DNA from: Ancylostoma caninum
Lineage: Eukaryota; Nematoda; Chromadorea; Rhabditida; Ancylostomatidae
Assembly: GCA_037903475.1 (NCBI GenBank)
Contig: JBAJFG010000280.1
Coordinates: 1,302,001-1,366,000, forward strand
Direction of reading: 5' to 3'
Length of the DNA stretch: 64,000 nt
Below are positions 23,691-36,388 of the stretch, in pieces (within the stretch, counting starts at the first letter, position 1; each line of letters starts with the position of its first letter). Made by a program: the position numbers and the translations under genes. A model generated the notes under the pieces. That model made no database searches. It saw only the letters and a program-made list of their open reading frames with translations, and was not told where the DNA came from.

Positions 23691-26600
23691 ATGGAGGCAT
23701 CATGCCTCTTCAAATTGCTGCTGGGCACAAACTGGGTGCTTTTCCTTTGGAACTACTACCTCCACTATCGGCAATATAATGTACACCGACAGAATGAGAA
23801 ACGACCGCAACACGTGGAGGCGTTGATAACCGAAGAGGTGGTGGATAATGAATTCTTTGCCTGGCTATTTTGATGGAACTGCTTGGACTTACGTTTTTTT
23901 TTCAGGAATACACTAAGGCTCGTGATTATAAGTTGGACAAGCACACTTTTTCATTTGCACATGATTTATTTGGCCAGATTTGGACAACAGTGAGTGTTTA
24001 CCATTGTTCGATAAAGCTTACCGTACAGGTTTCTTCACCGGCTTACTTTTTTTTGAAAACTTTTTTAAAAATTGGTTCTCAGCATTGTTTTCGCGCATTT
24101 CACAATACTTCAGGTATAATTTTTGCTTTTTAAAGATAGTTCTCGTTGGTGGATGGCTGCCATGGTTGTGGTACGCGTGCTCTTCTTACCCACTTCCTTC
24201 TGTTGTATTCCTTGCGATTAACTCACTTGTGGATACTCTAGTCGACCTTCCATGGGATATGTACGATACCTTTGTTATTGAAGAGAAACACGGGTTCAAC
24301 AAGCAAACGATTGGATTTTATTTTGCGGACAAAGTCAGTGAACATTTGTTTACGCCATGTAGGCGTGTCACGAGTGTGGTGGGCGTGGCACAACGTAACA
24401 TGCGGCGAACTATTAGATCTATTAGGTTTTGACGGAAATTTTATCTCTAGGCAAAGAAGATGGCTCTGTCGTTAGTAATAATGGCACCAATATTGTTGGC
24501 TATCGAATGGATTGTTGAACATGGAGGTAATTCCTAGATTTCTTTAGAGACATCTGTAACAACGCAATAATGTTTAAGTATACCTATATTCTCATTCTAA
24601 TACTGCTCTCAAGAATGTTCTAGATAATGTATCGCCAATCAAGATGAATGAATAAACATAAACATAAGTGTATTCAGTGGAAGACCTTTTTTTTTGCTTT
24701 TTCTGGTCTTTTAGAACCATTTTAGAGAATCGGGGCAGGGTCGGGGCTTGCAGCGGTGTGGTTGATTGTTTCGAAGGTATCTGCATCAAAGTAAATAGGC
24801 CTTGGCGCCGATGTGATTGGTTCTTGGGACAATGGGTGGGGCTTAGCCACCGCATAATTTGTCGTTCAGGGTTACGTGTACTTTGTCAACGGTTCCGTTT
24901 ATAGGGGTTACATGAGCTATTCGAGCTTTTTCCTTTTACCTCTTTTTTTTTCTTATTTTCGCTGTTTTCGTTTGATATTGGTCGCATTTTCCACAGAGGA
25001 GGCTACTCAACTGATTAGTTGCTGTCCATCCAGTACCATACTGCTCGGCTAATAGCGCTTGTACTTAGTCGGCAATGATTTTTTCCTGTTGATCTGCTTG
25101 TCGTTCAGGCCCATATTTCTTCGTTTACGTGTGGATGTTTGTTTCGGTGGTTCTTCTTCTCCTTATGACAATCTATCCGGCCTTCATTGCTCCATTATTT
25201 GACAAATATATACCGCTACCTGATGGAGAGCTGAAGGTTTATTTCCCATTTATTCCTACTGTTCTTCATAATAAAATTATGTCTTCAAGGTTGCCATAGA
25301 AAAACTTGCGGCATCAGTGAATTTCCCTCTCACGAAGCTTTACGTGGTGTACGGTAGGCGTGATTTTATGTGGACATATGCGTACTTTGTGAATTTCGAC
25401 CATGCCTTGTGAATCTATACCTCCCAAGGTTCCAAACGCTCCGCCCACAGCAACGCCTACATGTACGGTTTCTGGAATAACAAGCGAATAGTCCTCTATG
25501 ATACGCTGTTGAGTGGAGAAGAGAAGGAGAAGGTCATCAAGGAATGCGCTGAGGCAGCAGAGGAAATGAACGATAAGGACAAGGTGAGTTGGACGAGTTA
25601 TCCATTTCCAAATCAACAGGTAAATGCTTGAGTTTCAGGCTCGCGGCATGTCAAACGATGAGGTGGTGGCGGTTCTTGGCCATGAACTCGGCCATTGGGC
25701 GTTGTGGCACACGCTGATTAATTTAGTGATTACTGAACTGAATATACTATTAATGCTGACTGTGTTTGCATATTTCTACCGATGGGAATTACTGTATGAG
25801 GTAAGCGTCAATGTTTGAGTTGGAGAAGTGGGCGTATCTGTCCAATCATAGAGCTCCCTTGCTCTTCGTACATGGAGGTGATGTAGAAGCAAACAGTCAT
25901 GATAATGTTGACGCGTAATATTATTAGAATGGATTGGAAGTGTCATTCTTTGGTGTAGCAAAGGGGCGTGGCTAATGCCTACCCTTACTAGACACTCACA
26001 TTTGCGCTGACTGGCTATAGTCAAATTAGTGACGGGTCCAGAAAGAACTTTTTAGCTCAGAAATTGTTTCTGCTGAATACAATGAAGTAGATGTATATTT
26101 TTTTGTATCTAAATGGTTTTTGAATCAAGAGGTGGGGCTTCTGGTCGCGCATTATTGGTTAGATGGGTATGGCTGACCAGTAAGAGGTGAAAGGCATCAT
26201 GTTTATGTTTTTTTCGAGAGTGAAGATTTCGTGGGAGGTATAAATAGCATTTTTTACTAAGCAGTTGTATAAGGTTTGTATGAAGGGGTGGATCTTTGGG
26301 ACGCATACGATTGGTCAGATTTTTTTTTTTGCTGGCAAATGAGAGACGGCTCAGCTGTTGGTGCTTTCTACGCGTTTAATTGCAGGCTTTTGGATTTCAC
26401 ACCACCCCTACACTTGTTGGTTTGACATTGGTCTTCCAGTACATCATGGCACTATATAATCAGGTCAGACCATAAAAAAAATCGGAATTTACGTGTTTTC
26501 TTGAGAGAATTTCTTTTCTTTTTCAATTTCTTTGTCTCTTTAGGTGACCGATGTACTTATGTCGATCCATTCACGGCGCTGTGAGTTCGCAGCTGATGAG

Positions 26601-27304
26601 TACGCGACCAAACTAGGTTATGGAGATCGGCTCATTTCATCGTTGACCAAGTTGGGCAAGGTAAGTCCTTGTTCATGGAAACTACCTGAAGATTCATTGA
26701 TAACGTAACCAGCGCGCCAATCGTAAAGTAAAGGCACCGCCCCTTTTGTCACAACGAGGTATTCTGGTTAGTAAACCAGCTTTAGCGTCGCCCACGTTTT
26801 TCCCGGTGATTTGCGTCATCAGGGATACAAACAAACATTCATTCAGTCGTTTATTGATTGATTGATTGATTCAATACGTTCCTTAAGGTAAAGATATGAG
26901 AGTTGTAGCGAATAAAAAAACATTACACAGGAATGCATAAATTTCTGAGCCATCTTTCATCTTATTAGCATTCCCATTCATTATCCTATTCTGTCAGCGT
27001 TGCGAAGGGGCGGGACTTCTGCTCTATTATTGGCACATCCATGAATCCCTTTCCTGCGTCGAATTTCGAATAGCCAACTATATTTGTGCGATTTTATAGA
27101 TTTGAGAGCGATTGACGTACTTACAGTGTACAACAACATCCTACATTCAGAATTGAAATATTTGATCACATCCGTAAGACTCTCTATGTGTGAAAATTCC
27201 AGGACAACCTTGCACTGCCCATCGATGACCCTCTCTACTCTATGTGCAATCATTCGCATCCGCCAATTCCAGAAAGAATAGAGGCGATCAACAAGAGCAA
27301 GTGA
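23691..27304 (+). CDS. fce-1: CAAX prenyl protease 1 (Ste24/FCE-1), copy 1
   Basis: Zinc metallopeptidase of the ER/nuclear membrane that removes the AAX residues from prenylated CAAX proteins (M48A, Ste24/ZMPSTE24 family). Eleven exons: 23691-23837, 23906-23989, 24136-24333, 24451-24526, 25109-25236, 25290-25353, 25429-25583, 25639-25800, 26386-26463, 26544-26660, 27203-27304. They join to 436 residues, near the usual 440-475. The N-terminal hydrophobic segment is followed by YRQYNVH and [28 protein letters not shown] is the conserved Ste24 loop. The zinc motif HELGH is at 299-303, with the third ligand Glu in RRCEFAAD near 378. The C-terminal signature [20 protein letters not shown] is intact. 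Several hydrophobic segments fit a multi-pass membrane protein. Start chosen by alignment with copy 2. All expected catalytic residues are present, so it should be active. Confidence 0.93.
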
Positions 27305-30147
27305 TAGTGATTCTTGTGTTTGCTTTGTGGCCAATCCTATCTATTATTTACATATCGCTTAGTTGTTGTTGTTTTTGTATTGTTTTGCCCAGCCAACTTC
27401 AGTGACAACTTGTTTCCCTATAAGTTTTGGCGCTTTTATTCATGCCCATGGCTTAGTGTTGCCGCCTGTTGTTCCTTGTTGCCCTGGTCTTCGCTGTCTT
27501 TAACATGACTGTTACCTCCTGATGACTTGCAATGTAGTGATAGAATGCTGGTATATTAGTGAGTGTTACATATCATAAAAGGTTTCTAAGGGTGACTAAG
27601 AAGACATTTGTATTGAACGAGGCGATACAATGGCGATCGTTTGAAAGAGGCAGGCGGGTGCAGCTGGCATTATACATGCAACGCAATTGATTTGTCATGA
27701 AATGCACTTTAATACGTCTTTTGGTTAGGAATAATTTTGATGACTTCTCTAGACTTTTGCGTCTATTCATCTCCCTCCACAAAGTTTCTGTGCATTTTTC
27801 CGTGAAACTAGTTTTTTTTTCTCGAAGTTTTTTTCCGATTTTCCTCAATTTTCGCGTCAGGCTACTTCTATTCTAATTAGTTCCTTGATCTCTCATTTGT
27901 CACGTCTTCCTCTGGAGAACTGGAATTGCTGAGTGTTCCTGCTTGAATCTGAATATGGATAGGACATTGATGAGTTTATTCTAACAGGGAAGTGCACGAG
28001 GCTAACTCCAGAGGTCGGGACGGAACATCTACATATGTTTAGAAGCATTGCCGAAGATGGTACCAATGTACGTGCACCATTTTTGCCCAATGGCGCTGAG
28101 AAGTTCAGAAGAACGCTCAAAATGCGCCTGCGTACGGATTCATGTAGCATGGGTGGCGAGCTCACCTAGCACTTAAGCCTTCACACCGATGCTTTTTATT
28201 CTGCAACTTCGCAGATTACGTTTCGGGACTTGTTTGAAGTAATTCTAAAGGACAGGTCACATTATATGTTTGTATTACTGCAATAAACAAAAAAATAACC
28301 TAACACTGTAGTATGGAACGAAGTACGGGATGAAAAATGGATGTCGGTGTATGGGCCGAGTACAGTGGAGACGGAAGGAAAGGGAGAGAGAGAAAAGGGA
28401 GCAGTGTGAGACGCGAGTGGTGAGATGAGCGCGGAGACGCAGACAACGAGAGGACCGCGTTGCGCTGGCGATGACGATGGCTGCGGTCGTGGTAAGCAAC
28501 ATATCTTGTGCAACGCCTTAGATTCAATCTGAGGATTTCTCCATGCGATCCTAGGCGATCCTTGACAATCAGGAACTAGTGTGATAAAAAATCCTTTGTA
28601 AGCCATAACCAGGACATAAGTCATCGTTGAGGTTACCATTTAAAAAAAAAACAAGAAAAAAAGGCAACAAAGAAATTACAGAAGAGAGGAAGAGTGGAGG
28701 CATAGAAAGGCGTAAACTTGTTAGATATATAATACATGTGAAGTAATGTTATATAGCTCCAATCAATAATGCGGCTAAAATTAATTACAAATATGGAAAA
28801 TCATCCAAATTTGGATAGAGTATGATGGTTAGAAATGACGTTTGCTCTAAATCTTCTTGTAAGGTGCAGCTTCGAAACTATAAAGATTCTACTCACGTAT
28901 TTCGACGATTCCCGATCCTAGCTCTATTTGACATTCTCGAGTCATAATGCACACGCAATACTCACGTATTTCGACGATTCCCGATCCTAGCTCTATTTGA
29001 CATTCTCGAAGTTCAGTCGTATCTCATGCACCCCTTTTACCTTTGCAATTAAGGGAGCTCGAGTTTTTTCTGGCTCTAAAATCGTGGAGGTACAATGTTC
29101 GGCTAACCTATCTGAAAATAAAATCCTTGCTATCCTGGCGACAGGTGATGATGCAATCGGCTATGCCGAGAGTGGTAGAACCGCTAGAAAACACTATCCT
29201 TTTGATTTGTGGAGTGTGTGACCGCGAAAAACGATAGCTCGTTACTGTGACTGAGTCGTATAAGAAGAACACTAGACGCTGCGGTCACATCTTCTGCACG
29301 GGGTGCAGTTGTCCTTGTTCTCTTGCATACTTGTTGTCGACCTGTATGCTGATGGAAATATCGATTCTTCTTGTGAAGTTTCTTATTGTTTAGGCGTTCT
29401 CCTCGTCTGTGCGCTTCATGAGGAAAAGTGCCACAATTTGTAATTTATAGAACAATTTATAAAAATAGTGGATTAAATTACAATGAGTCAGTGACAAGTG
29501 CTGGGGTTTCCAGTAGCATACCTGCTACCTTTGCCTTCGACAAAGAAAAATGCTGTCATCTTGCTCATTTTCCATTTTGTTTTGTTTCCAACTTTTTTCT
29601 ATTTCCCCCATTTGATTACTTTTCCACTGGAATGCCACTTATTAAAAAAGACAGGAAACCAATTCCGTTGTCGTCATCCAAAACTAGTCGCGACACATCG
29701 CCAACACGCGTTTTCCCCTACAGTAATCTCACCGAAATGGCATTACGGTACAATATGAGTGTAATCTCCTAGATCAACGTCATCAATTAACTTCCAGAGA
29801 CAAAGTTTGGGCAAAAAATTTTAATTTTGGGGCAGAACTAGCCGAATAATGGCACTGCACGAGATCTGTGCCCTGACCCGCTTCCACTCTGCCCAACTAT
29901 TCCTATCGTTGTCTGCACCCTCCGCTTTGCACTGCACTCTCACACTCGCTCAAGCGTAGTCGACCAATCACAATAGGGCTGGCCTAACTGCAAGAAGAAT
30001 AGGGGGCACACCCCTATTTCACATGCTGCGCCGTTATCTCTGTTATGCTTCTGAGAATTGAATCATCTCCGATCGATACCGTATCTTTCATCTTTGTATG
30101 TTCCGCTCAAGACCAACATGACTAACCAGATATTCCAACTTGTTTTT
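27305..30147. other. Intergenic between the two CAAX proteases
   Basis: About 2.8 kb with only short open frames lacking splice context or family similarity. A 50-bp direct repeat lies at 28893-29010 (separate entry). Nothing else recognised. Confidence 0.5.
28893..29010. repeat. 50-bp direct repeat pair
   Basis: The segment beginning ACTCACGTATTTCGACGATT and ending GACATTCTCGA occurs at about 28893-28941 and again at about 28961-29010 with no visible difference, separated by about 18 bp. It looks like a recent local duplication. Confidence 0.85.
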
Positions 30148-30158
30148 AGGTCTAAGCA

Positions 30159-33100
30159 ATGTTTGAACTTCTCCTCGGTGTGTTGCTTTGCTCAAGCTGG
30201 GCTGCTTTCCTCTGGAGGTGCTATCTTTGCTATCGACAGTACCTAGTTCATCGAACCAATGAAAAACGACCTCAAGAGGTGGAGGAGCTGATCACTGCCG
30301 AGGTGTGGTTTTTTAGCAAATTTTCTTTGAGCAGACAGAGAAAAAAAAAACAAAAACACAAACTACAGCAGTGGATGGCTGTGATTGGAGGAGTAGTGTC
30401 AACCAATAGCGGAAATAGGCAGGAAGAATGGAGGGGGGGGGGAGGAGAAGAGAATGAGTTGCCGAATTTATTTATTTATTTATTCGTTGCTCTCTGGATG
30501 TGCCGAACAAGATAAAAAGTGCGTTGTGGTTAGTAAAGCTATCTCTTAAACAGAACAAAAAGTATAAAAATGGAGCAGTATAACAGTAACAGAATTTTTG
30601 AAATTGCTTTATAAAATAGATAAAAGTCCTGTATAATTTTAATTTTAATCGTTTAGTCCCATTATTATTATCAAAATACTTGTTATCAGTTATTCGATTC
30701 TTAAATTAATATTTTTATTATTCTTAATTTTCATCCGGGTCCTCAAAACGGCGTAGTCCCCAGTTTTTTCCCACGCCACCCCCTCCCCAGCCCTCACGTC
30801 CATCGTCTGTCCGCTACTGGCACCAGCCAATCACAGACGTCTATAGTCATGTCGAGTAGCATTCACAGCTGATTTTGCTTGATGTTCATTATCGTTCCAG
30901 GAATACGCAAAGGCACGTGATTATAATCTAGACAGGCACAAGTACTTCTTTGCTTATGAACTCTTCAACCAGATTTGGACAACGGTAGGGCAACTTCCAA
31001 AACGCTGACAGGACGCTGATTCAAAAATCAGTTCATTGATCCACATGTATTTCAGGTGCTTTTTACTTCTAGATGGTTACCATGGTTGTGGCAAATAAGC
31101 CACGCCCTTCCTCAGCAGTCAATAGCATTTTTAATTCTGAAACTTCTGCTGGATTCAGCTATAGAACTGCCTTGGGATATGTATAGCAACCTGGTTGTTG
31201 AACAAAAACACGGATTTAACAAGCAAACGCTCAGTTTCTTTTTGAAGGACCGGGTAATTTTTGTCGTGAAAATTCCTTGATTCCCTTGAAAAAAAAGAAA
31301 TTCCCACTTTTCAGCTGAAACAATTCATTGTATTGATGATTTGTTTGATAGTGTTGTTTGCCTTTACGGAGTGGATTACTGTTAACGGAGGTTGGTCTCT
31401 TCTTATTTCTGCTGGATCCGCTACTTTTTTTCGAAAATTCTTCATATTTCCTACTTTTCTCGCGCACTATCGTGGGACAATTGGATTTATACAAAAAGTC
31501 AATCCTAGCCGCCATGAGCAATTCGGCTCTGATCCCCATACTTTCTTTTCTTTTCTTTTCCACGTTTTATTCGCTTTGGGACAGTTGGGACAGTGGGCGG
31601 AGCTCATCTCCTCTGTTATTGGTTGGTAGTGAAGAGAGCTCGATAAGGATGTTCTGTACGTTTTTTTGTTGTTATAACATAACAAAGCTTGCTTTTCAAG
31701 CGGCCTTTCATTAGACTAACTTTTCAAGCATTCTTCCCAATCCTTGATTTTCGCAGATGGCGTTGAACAGCTGCGATGTTAAGGAATGAGGGTAGCGGGT
31801 GGAGGATCGCCTTCGTGTTCAAATTCCGCCTTTGATGATGTGTTTCTGTTCAGGATTCAGCTAGAAATCCCTACCATTCGACTAAACTTTCGTAAAAAGT
31901 GACATGAGTAACAGGTATTCGAAAATGGTCAGTTGTCTGCGGAACCACAGAAGAGTAGCAAGTAGCACATTGCTCTGTGTTTACGATCAGAAAAATTCAA
32001 CTTTTCTGCTGGTTCAATGTCAATTAGACATTTCTTGAATTTCTTTTCTGTTGGATGTTCTCTTGTTGCTTTCTGATCCTGTTATTGCAATCAACCATAC
32101 CTTTCTACCAAAATCCTGAATGATTTGGAATAATCAACCATGAACTGGACTTAATTTGCTTTTTCATTCACTTTCCAGGACTTTTTTCATGAAAATATGA
32201 ATAGAAGGGAATTAAAAGACGGTTGTATAGCCCCGTTCTATGTAGCCGCGCTCATTTCCTGAAGATTTCCGTCGCTGTTTCATCTCTGGTCTTTTAGAAT
32301 TAACCAGAAATCGTTGTTTCTACACATTCATCGTAACGTAGGGGCAATTCGACGGGGACACAGAGAGAAAGATGAAGCGATCAGAGGAAAGAGAATGGGT
32401 CGCCGACTTTATACTTACTTTATAAAATAAATGAAAAATCTTGTATAATTTTGTTTTTGTCCATTTTAGCTATTATTTTTTAAAGATTTATTGGATTTAT
32501 TGTCAACTATTTAATATGTAAACTAACATTTTTATAATTCTTATTTCCCATCCGAGTACTCAAAACGGTGTACATATATCCCAATTTTTCCTACCCCCCC
32601 CCCCCCTCCCGCCCATTTCTGGTATCAACCAATATGGTCCACCCGATGGGAGGGCGGAGCTGGTGCACACTTGCCACAAAGTTTTTTTTTCTGCATAGGG
32701 AGGTGAACAACGGATAGCAGTTCTTGAATATGACATGTGTCGGTGCTTGCTCATCCACGCCCACCTAAATTTCATTTCAGGACCCAAGTTTTTCATCTAC
32801 ATTTGGCTGGTAGTGTCTGCACTGGCGTTCGTCTTCCTGCACATATTTCCAGAGTATATTGCACCGTGGTTTGACAAATTTGTGCCGTTACCTGATGGTG
32901 AATTGAAGGTTTGTGGCTTCTCATAAAGGTAGTCAGGTCCTGCGACGAGAAGAATGGGCTGTTTTAAGGCTGCTGTAGAAAAACAAGCAGCTTCTTTGAA
33001 ATTCCCGCTGACCAAACTTCTCGTTGTTATAGGTGAGTTATCAAACATTTTTTTAGAATTAATAATTGACCAATGGAAGAAGTGTCCACCAAGATTAGGC

Positions 33101-34509
33101 TGTAGCCAATGGCACACCTGCAAAGCCACGCCCCCTTACGCGTTCTTTAGCATTGTATGTAGGCCTAAAAAATGCGATTTTAAACCAGTTAGAATGTAAT
33201 TGGCTGTTACCCTAGACACTATCCAAAGGATGCAAAACGTATCTTAGATGGGCGGCGCGGCCAAGCTCTGCGATTGGCGAATTCATCGAACCGACCAATC
33301 GCAGCGCTCGGCCGCGAACCTAGCCGTGCTGGAAACACTGTCTTAAAAATATTCAGGCTCAAAACGCTCAGCCCATAGCAACGCCTACATGTATGGGTTC
33401 TGGAACAACAAACGAATAGTGCTCTTTGACACCCTCCTATGCAGTGAAGAGAAGGAAAAGGTGCTAAAAGCATGCGAGGAAGCATCTAAAGAAGTGGATA
33501 CCTCTGAAAAGGTATTATGGACAGGATTATGAACTATTTCGAGAGTAAAATCCGAAGAAAAGCTGATGAGTTCAGGCTCGCGGCCTCACCAACGACGAGG
33601 TGCTAGCTGTTCTTGGCCACGAGCTCGGTCATTGGTATCTCTGGCATTTCTGGATTTTCATATCGCTCCTCGATTTGAATTTGTTGGTGATGTTGATGGC
33701 GTTTGCTAGCTTTTACAAATGGAAACCACTTTATGAGGTGAGATTCACGAAGTGGGCGTGTCCGACCAATCGAGGAGTTACCACTCAAAAATTCTGACCA
33801 TAGGACCACAATTCAAAGTTTGAACCAGCTTCAGAAAAAGAGGAAGAGCTTAGTGGATTCACTGCATGTGGTGTGTTTAAAACTTTTTCGCACATCAAAT
33901 GCAAAGATCCAAATAATTTCACTTTTTCGCCCAATGTAGAAAATGCGTATCGATCGCCTCACGCTGTTTAAATCACTGCCTAAGTTCCCAGCTGGATTAA
34001 TGGAGTTTTGAGCAGAAAGCTGGAAGGGAGAGTGACTTTATGGTCAAGCATATCTCTCAGGCTCGTCAAATATTACGTAAATTCTCAGGTGTTCGGATTC
34101 TCTGGTACACCTACAATCATAGGAATCATCCTGGTGTACACATTCGTGCTGGGACCCTATTTCGAGGTACTTTACTTTCATACATTCCCTATCTACCTGT
34201 ATTATCAAAATTGCCATTTTAGTTGGCTAAAACAGTGATGAATGCCACTATTAGACGATGTGAATATGCGGCCGACCGATTCTCAGCCAATCTTGGCTAT
34301 GTCGACCAGTTAGTAGGCGGTTTGAAGAAATTGGGCAAGGTTTGGATAGCTTATTCATATTTCCGACATCCTGAAGAGCATCGGCAATTTAATTCGATCA
34401 TTTTCAGGATAATCTGAGCCTACCGGTAGATGATCCACTGTACTCCATGTGCAACCACGATCACCCAACAATACCAGAAAGAATAGAGGCGATCAAGAAA
34501 AGGCAGTGA
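30159..34509 (+). CDS. CAAX prenyl protease 1 (Ste24/FCE-1), copy 2
   Basis: Tandem paralogue of the upstream protease, same strand, same predicted reaction and membrane location. Eleven exons: 30159-30302, 30901-30984, 31056-31253, 31315-31390, 32781-32908, 32969-33032, 33357-33511, 33576-33737, 34089-34166, 34223-34339, 34408-34509. They join to 435 residues. Exons 2-11 have exactly the same lengths and phases as in copy 1; exon 1 is one codon shorter. The HELGH motif (298-302), the third ligand in RRCEYAAD and the signature [20 protein letters not shown] are intact. Exon 7 is nearly identical to copy 1, while the first membrane segments and exons 4, 9 and 10 differ more. Introns 1 and 4 are enlarged by related MITEs. 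A probable trans-splice acceptor (TGTTTTTAG) ends nine bases before the start. Both copies appear functional. Confidence 0.92.
30404..30819. mobile_element. hAT-like MITE, copy 2, in protease intron 1
   Basis: The right end, CTGTCCGCTACTG, is the inverse of the degraded left end CAATAGCGGAAA. The interior contains the family's TTGTATAATTTT-type AT-rich core, then TCAAAACGG and a C-rich stretch. The G run and TTTA repeats near the left end are extra. It matches the elements at 23.1 kb and 32.3 kb in order of parts. Confidence 0.6.
32340..32617. mobile_element. hAT-like MITE, copy 3, in protease intron 4
   Basis: Shares with copies 1 and 2 the core AAATCTTGTATAATTTTG, the later CATCCGAGTACTCAAAACGG and a long C run before the right end. 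Its terminal repeats are too degraded to place exactly, so the limits are approximate. Confidence 0.55.
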
Positions 34510-34792
34510 ATACTCACTACAACCTTCTTGTTTGGTTAATGACAGTTTCATAGTTCCTACTAGTAGTTCAACATCGGGGTAAACCTTATACAGTTCCTGT
34601 TTTTATTGCACCAGGAAGGAAAAGGTGCCGTCACATACTAGAGGTAGAGTTGCAAAGAAAAGAAATTTAAAAAAAAAGAACGGCCAGTATACCACCTAGG
34701 AAATATATTGAAGCAAAAGCAAAAACGAGAACAAAACTCAAGAAACAAGATAACGATTTATATCAACCAAACCAAACAACATCACAATAAAC
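34510..34792. other. Convergent intergenic spacer
   Basis: 283 bp between the stop codons of protease copy 2 (+) and ribosomal protein L10 (-). It must hold both 3' UTRs. Confidence 0.6.
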
Positions 34793-36385
34793 TTAGATGG
34801 GGTTGGTTATCCACTTGGTGAGAGGACCATGCTCACGGACGAGTTGTACGTTGACTCCATCTGATCGAAGACGTCCTTCGGCACGCATGCGCTCGTAGTC
34901 GGCCTTGTCCCAACGAGTGAATCCCCACTTACGAGAAACAACGATCAACTGGCGGCCAGGGAACTTGAACTTAGCACGACGGAAGGCCTCGACAGCATGG
35001 TTCACGTTCTGGAAATGACACTTTGGACTTGGTAAGGACATCTTACGAATAGCATTAGATTACAGTGAAAGGGCAATTCAATGACAATCTTCCTTATTCG
35101 AAAACAATCCTTAAAATCCTTGAGGAGCATAGAAACAAAACAAAAAAAAACCAAGACAAACATAGTTATCTTAATCCTGTTCATCAGAAGTACACGGAAG
35201 TGCAACATATTTTCTTAAATATTAGAAATCTGTTGAACGGTAGACACTTATAACGTTATGATTCGTATATCACAAATGAATGTGATATAGAAAGCATTGA
35301 TTTTAATACAGTTCCGTATTTTGCTTGAATAACAAGATGATTATTCCATGAAATAATAACCTCTCTGATTATTATGATTTTTTGTCATAGTTGAAGTATG
35401 ATTGAGTTTTGCAATAATAATATGACCGAGGTCTTTTTAAACACAACAATACAGATCACAATCCGATTTGCATTGTCCTCCCGATATCCCTCTGGGAATC
35501 CCTCTTTCAGCGATAAAATTCTGGCTTGAATTTGAAGTTAAGCAAGATGCCCCTCCCCTCCTCCAAGAGTGAAGATTCCCCCACCACCTGGCTCGGCTAA
35601 AAGTGAAGGTTGGGTGAGCACGATACTCAGGGTATTCCACCTATGGTGGTAAAGTATATGCCACTTTTTAACGCTCGTTTACTCTGGAGCTCAACCGAAA
35701 TTAATGTTAAAAAATCTGTTCGGCTAATGTTTCGGGTTCGCTCTCGTTATCAAAAGCAAAAAGGACAATATTTTAGATTTCCTTAGATTTATCGAAACCA
35801 AAAAAGATCCTATTGTAGATTTTCTAAGTTACCTATTAGATGAAGTAGAATTTCCACCCACGCTTCATGGAAAGAAAAGTCTCACTCACGTTCTCCTTCA
35901 CTCGCATGGAGAAGAGGATATCTCCGATATCAACACGAGCCACCAGACCTTGGGGCTTTCCATAAGCTCCACGCATACCCGTTTGCAAACGATCAGCGCC
36001 GGCGCATGATAACATTTTGTTGATGCGGGTAACGTGGTAAGGATGCTTACGAACACGAAGATGGAAACCGTCCTAAATAACCAACACTGAACAACGGTAA
36101 GGTGTAGAAAGAGCTATAAAAGCGAGAAGCACAGCCAACCTTTCCGCAGTTCTTCACCATGTACTTGTTGGCGCAGATACGAGCGGCTTCAAGAGCTTCT
36201 GATGAAAGATGCTCACGTTCGTTGGACATCATGTGCACACAGCATGGGAACTCGTCCACATTGGCCTTCTTCTTGCCGAGGTCGAAGATGCGAATCTTAG
36301 GGTCGGGGACTCCTCGACAGAAACGCGATTTCGGGTACGGCTTATTCTTGATGTACCGGTAACACCTAGCCGGTCGGCGACCCAT
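34793..36385 (-). CDS. rpl-10: 60S ribosomal protein L10 (uL16)
   Basis: Large-subunit ribosomal protein that joins late in 60S maturation and contacts the peptidyl-transferase and tRNA sites. Three exons on the minus strand: 36385-36140, 36072-35890, 35008-34793. They join to exactly 214 residues, the standard eukaryotic length. The protein begins [20 protein letters not shown] and continues with [17 protein letters not shown]; the middle exon reads [20 protein letters not shown], and the end is [15 protein letters not shown]. All are near-invariant in the family. The start is supported by family alignment and by TTTTCCAG one base upstream, a likely spliced-leader acceptor. A nearby in-frame upstream ATG (36403) would be removed by trans-splicing. 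Intron 2 is 881 bp, large for a ribosomal gene; I found nothing recognisable in it. The gene is expected to be essential and highly expressed. Confidence 0.97.
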
Positions 36386-36386
36386 T

Positions 36387-36388
36387 CT
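36387..36388 (-). promoter_or_regulatory. Probable trans-splice acceptor of rpl-10
   Basis: On the minus strand CATCTTTTCCAG ends one base before the start codon, with no exon upstream in view. Confidence 0.6.
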
